64,000 bases of DNA from Rhodospirillaceae bacterium bin65 (GCA_002238725.1 MPMX01000002.1:124001-188000); one strand, 5' to 3'. Positions 1 through 10,123 are shown, numbered from the stretch's first letter. A program made the numbers and translations. The notes: generated by a model not told the origin, from the sequence alone.

Positions 1-1
1 G

Positions 2-1108
<1,107 letters not shown>

Positions 1109-1203
1109 GCGCGCCCGGTCAACTTTGGCCTGGAGCGAGGCTCAGTATCTTTTCGGCGTACATCGCCGGACCGCTGCGACGCTGAGTGATGCCTGAGCCC
1201 GCA

Positions 1204-1231
1204 TTGACAGTGCCGGCCCGCTGCCTAGACT
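1204..1231 (+). promoter_or_regulatory. Sigma-70-type promoter of the di-iron gene
   Basis: A perfect -35 TTGACA is followed after 16 bp by TAGACT as -10, ending 40 bp before the ATG of the di-iron protein. It is one of the best housekeeping-type promoter matches in the window. It suggests the di-iron gene is transcribed separately from the synthetase before it. Confidence 0.55.
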
Positions 1232-1271
1232 CCCCCGCACAGTCGAATACACCGAGAGAGGATTCAGCACG

Positions 1272-2027
1272 ATGGCCCCGGCAACCGAATTTGCGCACCC
1301 GGAACAGGTAGGCGGCGCCTACAAGGAGCTTCTGGTCCGCCTGATGACACGGCAGATCTATGCCGAGACCGCAACCGCCGAGGTGTTCGGAAAGGCGATC
1401 TCGGTCGCGCCCAACTGGAAGGAAAAGGCGCTCGCGGCCGAATTCGCGGCCGAGGAGGCGCGCCACAGCCAGGGGCTCTACGACCTCCTGCTCGACCTCG
1501 GCGAGGATCCCGAGGAGATCATTGCGGGCCGCCCCGACGCAGCCGATTTCTGGCAGCTCGACCTCGACAACTGGCTCCATATCGCGGTGTTCAACTTCAC
1601 CGTCGACCGCGCCGGCAGCCACCAGATCATGGAGTACCGCCAATCGTCCTACACCCCCTGGGCGGACAGCCAGGAAGAGGTGCTGGCGGACGAGGAAGAC
1701 CACTACGACAACGGCGTCGAAAACCTGAAAGCGGTCGCCAAGGACCCGGTCCAACTCGCTGAATTCCAGGCAATCTTCAACAGCGTGCTGCCCAACTGCG
1801 TCAAGCGCGCCTTCGGCCGGCTGACCGGTGCGGACAACGATTTCTGCCTGGAGCACGGGCTCAAGCGGAACTCGACCGAGGAGATCGTCAACCGCTACCT
1901 CACCGAGATGCGCGGCCACATGGAGGGCACCGGCCTGGTGTTCCCGCCGCTCTCCGCCTTCGACGCGATCAAGTGCGAACTCGCCCCGTCGAGCCGCGAA
2001 ATCCTGGGCTCGCTCCAGGCGGGATAG
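1272..2027 (+). CDS. Ferritin-like di-iron protein of the PaaA/PaaC family
   Basis: A 251-residue helical protein with two EXXH iron-binding signatures, EARH at residues 62-65 and EEDH at 141-144, plus further conserved acids (E32, E121). This is the ligand set of ferritin-like di-iron carboxylate proteins, and the overall sequence resembles phenylacetate-CoA epoxidase subunits (Phenylacetic acid catabolic protein family). No paaB, paaD or paaE reductase gene is nearby, so a role in the multicomponent epoxidase is not supported by context. A stand-alone oxygenase or oxidase role is an inference. It has its own promoter and GAGAGAGG before the ATG. It sits between a full synthetase C-terminus and a decayed copy of it. 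Confidence 0.75.
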   Translation: MAPATEFAHPEQVGGAYKELLVRLMTRQIYAETATAEVFGKAISVAPNWKEKALAAEFAAEEARHSQGLYDLLLDLGEDPEEIIAGRPDAADFWQLDLDNWLHIAVFNFTVDRAGSHQIMEYRQSSYTPWADSQEEVLADEEDHYDNGVENLKAVAKDPVQLAEFQAIFNSVLPNCVKRAFGRLTGADNDFCLEHGLKRNSTEEIVNRYLTEMRGHMEGTGLVFPPLSAFDAIKCELAPSSREILGSLQAG

Positions 2028-2047
2028 CGCGCGTCCCGGCCCTGCCC

Positions 2048-2200
2048 CGTTGCCGGGAGCGGGTCGGCGGCTGCAGGATCCGGCGGCAGTACGCTTTCCT
2101 GCCCGAGCTGCCGGGAGGCGCCATGGGCAAGGTCCGCAAGACCGCCCTGCGCGACACCTGCAACGCTTCCGCGGCCGGGCGGGAGATCGTGGCGGGGTGA
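2048..2200 (+). pseudogene. Decayed copy of an acyl-CoA synthetase C-terminus
   Basis: In one frame this stretch encodes 49 residues that align without gaps to the last 49 residues of the synthetase at the window start; by hand I count 33 identities, including RQYAFLPELP and AMGK. It ends in a stop at the equivalent position. No start, ATP-binding or hinge region precedes it, so it cannot make a working enzyme. The catalytic-lysine motif MGKILK has become MGKVRK. It is best read as the remnant of a tandem duplication whose middle was lost or replaced by the di-iron gene. Confidence 0.85.
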
Positions 2201-2303
2201 ACCGGAGCGTCCGGGCGGCGCCCGCCTTGCGCACTTCGCCATTTCAATGCCGGCGGCGCGGCTGCTATCCTGCCTCGAACGCAATCAATTTCCGAGGCCG
2301 CCG

Positions 2304-3386
2304 ATGGAAGCGCCGCAAATCAGTCCCGCCGAACGGGAAGCCCGTCAGGACTTCTACGACACCATAGACCGGCAGAGTCTGACGCCCCTTTGGGAGGTGC
2401 TCGCCGGCCTCGTGACCAAGGAGCCGGTCAGCCGGACGAAACCGCATCTGTGGAAATTCGCCGAGGTGCGGCCGCATGTGCTGAAGGCCGGCAGCCTGAT
2501 CACCGCCGAGGAGGCCGAGCGCCGGGTTCTGGTGCTGGAGAATCCGGGGCTGCGCGGCGAATCGCGGATCACCCAGTCGCTCTACGCCGGGCTGCAGCTG
2601 ATCCTGCCGGGCGAGATTGCGCCGGCGCACCGGCACACCGCTTCGGCCCTGCGCTTCATCATCGAGGGCGGCGGCGCCTACACGGCGGTCGACGGCGAGA
2701 AGACCATCATGGAAGAGGGCGATTTCGTCATCACGCCGCCCTGGTCCTGGCACGACCACGGCAACGACAGCGACCGGCCGATGATCTGGCTCGACGGGCT
2801 GGACGTGCCGATGGTCAACAGCTTCGATACCTCCTTCGCGGAAAACCTGGCGGAGGACGAACAGCAGCTGTCCCGGCCAGCCGACTATTCGCCAGACCAC
2901 TATTCCCACAACCTCCTGCCGGTCGGCTACGAGAACACGAAGAACTATTCGCCGATCTTCAACTATCCCTACGCCCGCACCCGCGAGACCCTGGACCGGA
3001 TGGCGGCCTACGAGGAATGGGACCCGTGCCACGGGCTGAAGCTCCAGTACGCGAACCCGGTCGACGGCGGCTACGCCATGCCGACCATCGCCACCTTCAT
3101 GCAGCTCCTGCCCAAGGGCACGACGACGACGCCCTACCGCTCGACCGACGGCATGGTCTATTCGCCGGTCGAGGGCGCGGGCCGCACGGTCGTGCGCACG
3201 CCGGTCGGCGACGTCACCCTGGCCTGGGGCCCGAAGGACGTGTTCATCGTGCCGAGCTGGATGCCCCACCACCACGAATGCGAGGGCGAGGCTGTGCTGT
3301 TCAGCTTCTCCGACCGGGCGGCCCAGCGCAAGCTCGGCATCTGGCGCGAGCAGCGCGGCAACGGCCCGGTCTCGGGGCCGCATTGA
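2304..3386 (+). CDS. Gentisate 1,2-dioxygenase-like bicupin
   Basis: A 360-residue protein with two cupin domains, the size and layout of gentisate 1,2-dioxygenase, an Fe(II) ring-cleaving enzyme that opens gentisate to maleylpyruvate. The N-terminal cupin carries the metal ligands in PAHRHTASALRFIIEG (H109, H111) and WSWHDHGN (H150, H152). The second cupin has PSWMPHHHECEG. I chose the ATG at 2304 because GAGG lies 8 bp upstream and homologous sequence starts there; an upstream in-frame ATG at 2247 has no ribosome site. It heads a plus-strand run with a PhyH dioxygenase 18 bp downstream. 1-Hydroxy-2-naphthoate or salicylate dioxygenase are family alternatives. Confidence 0.85.
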   Translation: MEAPQISPAEREARQDFYDTIDRQSLTPLWEVLAGLVTKEPVSRTKPHLWKFAEVRPHVLKAGSLITAEEAERRVLVLENPGLRGESRITQSLYAGLQLILPGEIAPAHRHTASALRFIIEGGGAYTAVDGEKTIMEEGDFVITPPWSWHDHGNDSDRPMIWLDGLDVPMVNSFDTSFAENLAEDEQQLSRPADYSPDHYSHNLLPVGYENTKNYSPIFNYPYARTRETLDRMAAYEEWDPCHGLKLQYANPVDGGYAMPTIATFMQLLPKGTTTTPYRSTDGMVYSPVEGAGRTVVRTPVGDVTLAWGPKDVFIVPSWMPHHHECEGEAVLFSFSDRAAQRKLGIWREQRGNGPVSGPH

Positions 3387-3404
3387 GCGGCGCAGGGGAC
3401 CCCA

Positions 3405-4289
3405 ATGGCCCGGCTCCGCCCCGACGAGCGTTCGTTTTTCCACGAGAACGGCTATCTGATGGTCGAAGACGCGGTGGACGCCGCCCTGCTGGCGCGGCTG
3501 CAGCGGGACTTCGAGGCGTGGGTGGAAGAGAGCCGCGGCCGCGATGCCGCCTGGGGCGACACGCTGGACGGGCGACCGCGCTTCGACCTGGAGCCCGGGC
3601 ACAGCGCAGAGGCGCCGAAGCTGCGCCGGGTCAACGCGCCGATCGAAGTCTCGGACGCCTATTGCGCGGCGACGACGGACAGCCGGATGGTCGATTGCGT
3701 CGCCGACCTCATCGGCCCCGACGTCAAGCTGCACCACACCAAGATCAATTCGAAGCTGCCGGGCGGGCACACCGAGGTGAAGTGGCACCAGGATTTCCCC
3801 TTCACCCCCCATACCAACGACGATGTGGTGACGGCCCTGCTGATGGTGGATGAAGTCACCGAAACGAACGGAGCCCTGGAGGTCCTTCCCGCGTCTCACC
3901 GCGGCCCGATCCACGGCCTGTGGCACGACGGCGTGTTCACGGGTGCGGTGTCGGACGATGTTACGGCCGCGTGCCGCCCGTCCGCCAGCCTCTGCACCGG
4001 TCCGGCGGGCGCGGTATGCCTGATGCACACGCGCCTGCTGCACGGCTCCGCACCCAACCGGTCCGACCGGCCGCGGACCCTGCATATCTCCGTCTACAGC
4101 GCGGAAGACGCGATCCCCTGCTCGCCGAATCCCATGCCGACCCGCTTTCAGGGGCATCTCGTTCGCGGCCGGCGGACCGGCCGGGTCCGCTCGATCGGTT
4201 ACGAGATCGATCTGCCCCAGCTGACGACGACGGCATCCTTCTTCGACCAGCAGGCCCGCCACGGCGAGCAGAGCGCCGCAGGCTCGTGA
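3405..4289 (+). CDS. Phytanoyl-CoA dioxygenase (PhyH) family protein
   Basis: Fe(II)/2-oxoglutarate-dependent hydroxylase of 294 residues. The iron triad is visible as WHQDF (H128, D130) and LLHGS (H213), and the 2-oxoglutarate anchor is probably in NRSDRPR (R222 or R224). Family members hydroxylate acyl-CoAs or small free molecules; the substrate is not predictable. It begins 18 bp after the gentisate-dioxygenase-like gene, so co-transcription is likely. Confidence 0.85.
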   Translation: MARLRPDERSFFHENGYLMVEDAVDAALLARLQRDFEAWVEESRGRDAAWGDTLDGRPRFDLEPGHSAEAPKLRRVNAPIEVSDAYCAATTDSRMVDCVADLIGPDVKLHHTKINSKLPGGHTEVKWHQDFPFTPHTNDDVVTALLMVDEVTETNGALEVLPASHRGPIHGLWHDGVFTGAVSDDVTAACRPSASLCTGPAGAVCLMHTRLLHGSAPNRSDRPRTLHISVYSAEDAIPCSPNPMPTRFQGHLVRGRRTGRVRSIGYEIDLPQLTTTASFFDQQARHGEQSAAGS

Positions 4290-4366
4290 CGCCGCCGGTA
4301 CGGCGACGTTTCGATTGGAGCGCGGCCCCGCCATCGAAGGGCAACGACAACCGGAAGGCAACGAAG

Positions 4367-4861
4367 ATGACGGTCCGCGGGCGCCTCGCCGTTCTGCTCG
4401 TAACGGCGTTCCTCATCGTGGCCGGCAGCCCGGCAGAGCGCGTCCGGGCCGAACCCGGCGACGACATGAAGATCGTCGCCGTCGAGGGCGCGTTCGAGGA
4501 TGTTGCCGAATTCGTCGCCGATGCGATCGTCAACCGCGGCCTGGTGATCGACTATCGCGGCTATGTCGGCCGGATGCTGCAGCGGACCGGCAAGGACGCC
4601 GGCAGCGCCAAGCCGCTGTACCGGGACGCGCAATTCTTCCAGTTCTGCTCGGCGGTCTGGTCGCGCCGCACGATGGAGGCCGATCCGCGCAATATCGCCT
4701 ATTGCCCCTATGTCGTCTTCGTCTACGAGCTGGCGGCGAAACCGGGCACCGTCCACGTCGGATACCGCCGCCCCGCGCAAGCCGGATCGGCGGAATCCCG
4801 GACGGCGCTCGCAGCGGTCGAAAAACTGCTCGACGCCATCGTCCGCGAAGCGACGGAGTAG
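4367..4861 (+). CDS. Exported DUF302-family protein
   Basis: A 164-residue protein with an N-terminal signal peptide (RGRLAVLLVTAFLIVAGSPA, cleavage probably near residue 28). The mature part has the small alpha/beta pattern of DUF302 domains, ending in CPYVVFVYEL and TVHVGYRR, and two cysteines (in FQFCSAV and IAYCPY) that might pair in the periplasm. The function of DUF302 is not established. GGAAGG precedes the chosen ATG. It lies between the PhyH gene and the hydrolase, probably in one operon. Confidence 0.65.
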   Translation: MTVRGRLAVLLVTAFLIVAGSPAERVRAEPGDDMKIVAVEGAFEDVAEFVADAIVNRGLVIDYRGYVGRMLQRTGKDAGSAKPLYRDAQFFQFCSAVWSRRTMEADPRNIAYCPYVVFVYELAAKPGTVHVGYRRPAQAGSAESRTALAAVEKLLDAIVREATE

Positions 4862-4943
4862 CCGAACCGGCGGCGACCTTCCGCCTCTTGCCGGGGTGTG
4901 CGCCCCGCCGCAGGTTGGCGCGGGACAGGAGAGCGGGGCGGCA

Positions 4944-5726
4944 ATGGCCTTTGTGGAAGCCGGCGGAAGCCGGCTTGAGTATGAATGGGCGGGGGTCGGG
5001 CCGGCGGACGGGCCGACCGTCGTCATGCTGCACCAGGGCCTCGGCTCCGTCGGCATGTGGCGGGATTTCTCGTCCCGCGTCGCGCGAACGACCGGCCTGC
5101 GCGTTCTGGCCTACAGCCGGCGCGGCCATGGCAAATCCGACCCGCTGACCCGCGCCGACCTGCCGCTGCCGTTCGACTTTATGCACCGGGAAGGGCAGGA
5201 CGTGCTGCCGGAACTGCTGCGTACGCTGAACGTGCGCCGGCCGATCCTGTTCGGTCACAGCGACGGCGCCTCAATCGCGCTGATCTACGCCGGCAGCAAT
5301 ATCGGGCCGGCGGCGGACAGTCTCATCGTCATGGCGCCGCATGTCCTGGTTGAGTCCTGCACCATCCCGTCGATCGCCAGGGCCCGGGTGCTGTGGGAGG
5401 AGACCGACCTGCGCGACCGGCTCGCCCGCTACCACGACGATCCGGACGGCGCCTTTTTCGCCTGGAACCTGTCCTGGATGATGCCGGAGTTCCGCGACTG
5501 GAATATCGAGGAATACCTGCCGAACATCCACGTTCCAATGACGGTCATTCAGGGGCTGGACGACGAATACGGCTCGCCGATGCAGCCCCAGGCCGTCGAG
5601 CGGGGCGCCGGAGGGCCGGTAGACCTCGTCATGCTGCCGGGCTGCAAGCACTCGCCGCATCGCGACCGGCCGGAGGAAACGCTGGCCGCCGTCGCCCGGC
5701 ATCTCGGGAGGAAGGCAGCCGCATGA
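4944..5726 (+). CDS. Alpha/beta-hydrolase
   Basis: A 260-residue single-domain alpha/beta hydrolase. The oxyanion motif is LHQGLGSVGMW, the nucleophile elbow GHSDGAS places Ser106, the acid is D206 or D207 in IQGLDDEYG, and the base is H236 in GCKHSPH. The triad is complete, so it should be active as an esterase, lactonase or C-C hydrolase. AGGAGA lies upstream of the ATG. Its stop overlaps the start of the next gene (ATGA), so the two are translationally coupled. Confidence 0.88.
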   Translation: MAFVEAGGSRLEYEWAGVGPADGPTVVMLHQGLGSVGMWRDFSSRVARTTGLRVLAYSRRGHGKSDPLTRADLPLPFDFMHREGQDVLPELLRTLNVRRPILFGHSDGASIALIYAGSNIGPAADSLIVMAPHVLVESCTIPSIARARVLWEETDLRDRLARYHDDPDGAFFAWNLSWMMPEFRDWNIEEYLPNIHVPMTVIQGLDDEYGSPMQPQAVERGAGGPVDLVMLPGCKHSPHRDRPEETLAAVARHLGRKAAA

Positions 5727-6820
5727 GCAACACCAACGGACGCCGTAACGGGGGTCGCGCGGGGGACGGCCTCGACTATCCGCTGGGCGACAGCAAGCCG
5801 GCGGCCGCCGAAACGGTCGAGATTGCGCCCGGCGTCCACTGGCTGCGCATGCCCCTGCCCTATCAGCTCGACCATATCAACCTGTGGCTGCTGGAGGACG
5901 GCGAGGGCTATGTCGTCGTCGACAGCGGCTTGCAACTCGACGAGACCAGGCAACACTGGCGCACCATCTTCGACCGGTTCAGCATCGCCCATGGCGGCAG
6001 GCCCGGCAGGCCGGTAACCCGGCTGGTCGTGACCCATTTCCATCCCGACCATATCGGCCTCGCCGGTTGGCTGACCGAGCTGCTCGATACCGAACTCTGG
6101 ATCACCCGGACCGAATGGCTGATGGCCCGGATGCTCTATCTGGATTCGGACGCGGTCAACCATCGGAGCATGGCGGAATTCTATGCCCTTCACGGCCTGG
6201 AACCGGCGCTGGCGGACAAGATCTTTTCCGGCGGCAACACCTATCGCAAGCGGGTCGCCGAGACGCCCTACCATCACCGGCGCCTGTGCGCCGGCGATGT
6301 CCTGGAGATCGGCGGGCGGCGCTGGGAGATCATCGTCGGCACCGGCCATGCGCCCGAGCATGCCTGCCTGTGGACCGCAGACGACGGCATCCTGATCTCC
6401 GGCGACCAGATCCTGCCCAAGATCACGCCGAATATCAGCGTCTGGGCAAGCGAGCCCGACGCCAGCCCGCTGGAGGACTATCTCGGCTCCTTCGCCAATT
6501 TCAGCCATCTGCCGGACGAGACGCTGGTGCTGCCGAGCCACAACCTGCCGTTCCGCGGCGTACAGAACCGGATCGGTCAGATCGTCGACCATCATCGGGT
6601 CCGGCTGGAGCGGCTGTCCGTCGGTTTTACCGACGGTTCCGGGCGTGCGCGCCTGTCGGCGGCGGATGCGGTGCCGCTGCTGTTCCGCCGCGAACTGGAC
6701 TTTCACCAGATGGGTTTCGCGATGGGCGAGTGTCTGGCCCATCTCGCCTATCTGGAAGGCGAGGGGACGCTGACCGGCTGCATCGATCCGGACGGCATCC
6801 ACCGATTCGAACGGACCTGA
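5723..6820 (+). CDS. Metallo-beta-lactamase-fold hydrolase
   Basis: A 365-residue protein with an MBL core and the zinc motif THFHPDHIG (H105, H107, D109, H110), a later GTGHAPEHACLW histidine and a C-terminal helical extension typical of the larger MBL hydrolases (LACTB2-like winged-helix tail). It probably hydrolyses a thioester, lactone or phosphodiester. The ATG overlaps the preceding hydrolase stop, with GGAGGAAGG as ribosome site. It closes the plus-strand run that begins with the ring-cleavage dioxygenase. Confidence 0.85.
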   Translation: MSNTNGRRNGGRAGDGLDYPLGDSKPAAAETVEIAPGVHWLRMPLPYQLDHINLWLLEDGEGYVVVDSGLQLDETRQHWRTIFDRFSIAHGGRPGRPVTRLVVTHFHPDHIGLAGWLTELLDTELWITRTEWLMARMLYLDSDAVNHRSMAEFYALHGLEPALADKIFSGGNTYRKRVAETPYHHRRLCAGDVLEIGGRRWEIIVGTGHAPEHACLWTADDGILISGDQILPKITPNISVWASEPDASPLEDYLGSFANFSHLPDETLVLPSHNLPFRGVQNRIGQIVDHHRVRLERLSVGFTDGSGRARLSAADAVPLLFRRELDFHQMGFAMGECLAHLAYLEGEGTLTGCIDPDGIHRFERT

Positions 6821-7168
6821 AGCGGGCTTATCGGCCCGGCCGGTAATTTCGGAAAAAAACCAATTTCGGTCAGAGAGTTAGGGAAAGTCCGGATCGGACG
6901 CGCGGCGAAGCGAAACGCGCGTTCTTTGCGTCTTGACCCTGTGGATTCTATTGGTTAGCAAACCGGCGCGCATAAAAAAACAAATCGTGCTGCGGAGTTC
7001 CAGGGAGGTTTGCAGCGGCGGAGCAAACGGCAGGCCGCATCTCGCCGTGCGCCGGCAAGTCTCAATTCTTGGTTGACGACCGCGCGTGGAGCGCCCCCGC
7101 GCGGAGCGCTTTGGTGTGTCGCGCCCGATGCCGGCGCGGCCTGCCGAAGGGATCGAGTGGAGACGCCG
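6821..7168 (+). other. 348-bp intergenic region with weak promoter candidate
   Basis: No supported gene lies here. The stretch is locally A/T-richer than its surroundings. TTGACC at 6933-6938 is followed 17 bp later by TAGCAA, a weak -35/-10 pair that could drive the ligase/transporter locus. No convincing terminator hairpin is visible after the MBL gene. Confidence 0.3.
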
Positions 7169-9115
7169 ATGACGGCAGACACATTCCCGAAACTGCTGGA
7201 CCGCAATGCCCGCGAGCGCGGACCGCGGCCGGCAATTCGCGAAAAGTATCTGGGAATCTGGCAGACCTTCAGCTGGAGCGAGACCCGGGCCGAGGTGGAA
7301 ACCATCGCCCACGGCCTCGCGGCCTCCGGCGTGCAGCGCGGCGACCGGATCGCTATCGTCGGCGACAACCGGCCCAATCTCTACTGGTCGATCGTGGCGG
7401 CGCAGGCGCTCGGCGCAATTCCGGTGCCGGTCTATCAGGACAGCGTCGCGAGTGAGCTGGCCTATGTGCTCCAGCACGCCGAAGTGTCGTTCGCCGTATC
7501 CGAGGATCAGGAACAGATCGACAAGCTGCTCGAGGTGCAGGAAACGACCCCGGCGCTCAAGACCCTGGTCTATTGCGATCCGCGCGGCATGCGCGAATAC
7601 GAGCAGGATTTCATTCATTCGCTCGACGAGATCAAACAGGCCGGCGAAAAGCACAGGGCGGCCAACGCTGGCTTCTACGACGCCGAGGTTGCCAGGGGCC
7701 AAGGCAGCGACACGGCGATATTCCTCTACACCTCGGGGACCACGGGCAACCCGAAAGGCGTCGTCCTCACCTACGGCAACCTCATCTCGATGGCGGAAAT
7801 GTCCGTCGAGCTGGAAAGGATTACCGAAGACGAAGACACGCTGGCCTATCTGCCCATGGCCTGGGTCGGCGATTGCGTGTTCTCGATCGGCCAGTCGTAT
7901 GTCGCCGGCTTCTGCTCCAATTGCCCGGAGAGCCAGCAGACTTTCCTGACCGACCTCAAGGAAATCGGGCCGACCTATTTCTTTGCGCCGCCGCGCATCT
8001 TCGAGAATATCCTGACCTCCGTGAACGTGCGGATGCAGGACGCCGGCCGGACCAAGCGTCGCCTGTTCCACTATTTCATGGCGCACGCCAAGAAGGTCGG
8101 CGTGAAAATCCTGCAGAGGGAAAAGGTCGGCGCGGGCGACCGGTTCAAATACTGGTTGGGCGAGCTCTTCGTTTACGGGCCGCTCAAGAACACCCTGGGG
8201 ATGAGCCGGGTGCGGCGGGTCTACACGGCCGGCGAAGCGATCGGCCCGGATATCTTCGACTTCTACCGGTCGATTGGGCTGAACATGAAGCAGCTCTACG
8301 GCCAGACCGAGGCTTCGGTGTTCGTTACCCTGCAACCGGACAACGAAGTCTACGCCGACACCGTCGGCAAGGCCTGCCCTGGCGTGGAGGTGAAGGTCGA
8401 TCCCGATTCGCGCGAGGTGCTTTACCGCAGCGACGGCGTGTTCAAGGAGTATTACAAGAACGAGGAAGAGACCCGGAAGACCAAGACCGAGGACGGCTGG
8501 GTCCATACCGGGGATGCTGGCTTCATCGACCATAACGGCCATCTGAAGATCATCGACCGGGCCAAGGATGTCGGCGTGCTGAACAACGGTTCGATGTTCG
8601 CGCCGAAATACCTGGAGAACAAGCTGAAGTTCTTCCCCTTCATCCAGGAAGCCGTGACCTTCGGCGGCGGGCGCGACCATGCCGCGGCGATGATCTCCAT
8701 CGATATCGACGCGGTCGGCAACTGGGCGGAACGCAACAACGTATCCTACGCCAGCTATCGAGAACTCGCGGCCAAGCCCGCAGTCTACGAGGAAATCCGC
8801 AGGAATATCGAGCAGGTCAACGCGGACCTCGCCGAAGATCCCGAACTGGCCGGCGCCCAGATCGCGCGCTTTGCCTTGCTGCACAAGGAGCTGGACGCGG
8901 ACGACGGCGAACTGACCCGGACGCGCAAGGTCCGCCGGAAATTCATCAACGAACGGTACGACAACCTGATTGAAGCGCTCTACGGCAGCCAGAGCGAGGT
9001 GCATTGCGAGGTCGAGACGACCTTCGAGGACGGGCGCAAGGGCGTGAGCGCCGCCGACATCGCGATCATGGACGCCAAGCTGACCGGCGGCGCGCCGCTG
9101 GCCAAAGCGGGTTAG
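7169..9115 (+). CDS. Long-chain-type AMP-dependent acyl-CoA synthetase
   Basis: A 648-residue adenylate-forming ligase of the long-chain acyl-CoA synthetase type. Visible motifs are the P-loop YTSGTTGNPKGV (about residue 187), LYGQTEAS, GWVHTGDAG and the hinge DRAKDVGVLNNG; the C-terminal segment has TRTRKVRRKF where the catalytic lysine is expected. I chose the ATG at 7169, preceded by GTGGAG, over earlier in-frame starts. It is the first gene of a locus ending in a second CoA ligase and enclosing a five-component ABC importer. That arrangement suggests import followed by thioesterification of an organic acid, aromatic acids being the best guess. Confidence 0.88.
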   Translation: MTADTFPKLLDRNARERGPRPAIREKYLGIWQTFSWSETRAEVETIAHGLAASGVQRGDRIAIVGDNRPNLYWSIVAAQALGAIPVPVYQDSVASELAYVLQHAEVSFAVSEDQEQIDKLLEVQETTPALKTLVYCDPRGMREYEQDFIHSLDEIKQAGEKHRAANAGFYDAEVARGQGSDTAIFLYTSGTTGNPKGVVLTYGNLISMAEMSVELERITEDEDTLAYLPMAWVGDCVFSIGQSYVAGFCSNCPESQQTFLTDLKEIGPTYFFAPPRIFENILTSVNVRMQDAGRTKRRLFHYFMAHAKKVGVKILQREKVGAGDRFKYWLGELFVYGPLKNTLGMSRVRRVYTAGEAIGPDIFDFYRSIGLNMKQLYGQTEASVFVTLQPDNEVYADTVGKACPGVEVKVDPDSREVLYRSDGVFKEYYKNEEETRKTKTEDGWVHTGDAGFIDHNGHLKIIDRAKDVGVLNNGSMFAPKYLENKLKFFPFIQEAVTFGGGRDHAAAMISIDIDAVGNWAERNNVSYASYRELAAKPAVYEEIRRNIEQVNADLAEDPELAGAQIARFALLHKELDADDGELTRTRKVRRKFINERYDNLIEALYGSQSEVHCEVETTFEDGRKGVSAADIAIMDAKLTGGAPLAKAG

Positions 9116-9121
9116 CCGTCC

Positions 9122-10015
9122 ATGAAACACGCAGAACGCACATTCGGCGACACCCTGCTCAAGGTCGACAACATCACGCTGCGCTTCGGCGGCGTGAAGG
9201 CCATCACCGACGTCAGTTTCGAAATCCGCGAGAAGCAGATATTCGCGATCATCGGCCCGAACGGCGCCGGCAAGACGTCAATGCTCAACGTCATCAACGG
9301 CTTCTACCATCCGCAGGAAGGCACGATCACCTACAAGGGCAACCCGCGCCACCAGATGAAGCCGCACGAGGCAGCCGAGACCGGGATTGCGCGGACCTTC
9401 CAGAACGTCGCGCTGTTCCGGGGCATGAGCACACTGGACAATGTCATGACCGGCCGGCTGCTCAAGATGAGCGGCCCGTCGATGCGCTACTATCACAACA
9501 AACTCGCCAACATGCCGGTGATCAACTACCTGACCTATCCGGCGATGTGGTTCGGCGATTTTCTGCTCGATTCCCTCTATTGGGGACCGTACCAGAAGGA
9601 AGAGGTTGCGCATCGCAAAGCCGCCGAAGAGGTCATCGACTTTCTCGAGATCCAGTCGATCCGGCGGACGCCGGTCGGCCGCCTGCCCTATGGATTGCAG
9701 AAGCGGGTGGAGCTGGGCCGGGCGCTCGCCATGGAGCCGGATCTGCTGCTGCTCGACGAGCCGATGGCGGGCATGAACCTCGAAGAGAAAGAGGATATGT
9801 GCCGCTTCGTCATTGACGTGAACGACGAATTCGGCACCACGATCGCGCTGATCGAACACGATATGGGCGTGGTGATGGATATTTCGGATCATGTCGTCGT
9901 GCTGAACTACGGCCGCAAGATTTCCGAGGGCACGCCCGCGGTTGTCCAGGCGGACCAGGATGTGATCGACGCCTACCTGGGCGTCGCGCACGAAGAGGAC
10001 CTGATCGAGACTTAG
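9122..10015 (+). CDS. ABC transporter ATPase, LivG type
   Basis: ATP-binding subunit of a branched-chain-amino-acid-type (HAAT) importer. Walker A is GPNGAGKTS (residues 45-53), the signature is degenerate (LPYGLQKRVELGRAL), Walker B is LLLLDEP and the switch histidine is in LIEHDM. At 297 residues it is longer than ordinary LivG; the extra length lies in an aromatic-rich helical stretch around residues 118-160. It starts 6 bp after the ligase stop, so it belongs to the same transcript. Confidence 0.92.
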   Translation: MKHAERTFGDTLLKVDNITLRFGGVKAITDVSFEIREKQIFAIIGPNGAGKTSMLNVINGFYHPQEGTITYKGNPRHQMKPHEAAETGIARTFQNVALFRGMSTLDNVMTGRLLKMSGPSMRYYHNKLANMPVINYLTYPAMWFGDFLLDSLYWGPYQKEEVAHRKAAEEVIDFLEIQSIRRTPVGRLPYGLQKRVELGRALAMEPDLLLLDEPMAGMNLEEKEDMCRFVIDVNDEFGTTIALIEHDMGVVMDISDHVVVLNYGRKISEGTPAVVQADQDVIDAYLGVAHEEDLIET

Positions 10016-10123
10016 AAACAGGGAATAGGCGCGCGCCGGCCCTGCCGGGCCGGGCCTTCGCGACAGCGCCGGCAGACCGCAGCGGGCAACGCCGATCCGG
10101 GGAGCCCGTTTGAGGGGGAAAGT

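Noticed and set aside
2265..4361. Long antisense open frame opposite the bicupin and PhyH genes
   Set aside because: Arg/Val/Gly-rich composition without motifs; it spans two well-supported plus-strand genes.
6878..9130. Long antisense open frame opposite the long-chain acyl-CoA synthetase
   Set aside because: It mirrors a confirmed gene, has no recognisable domain, and long antisense frames are common in GC-rich coding DNA.
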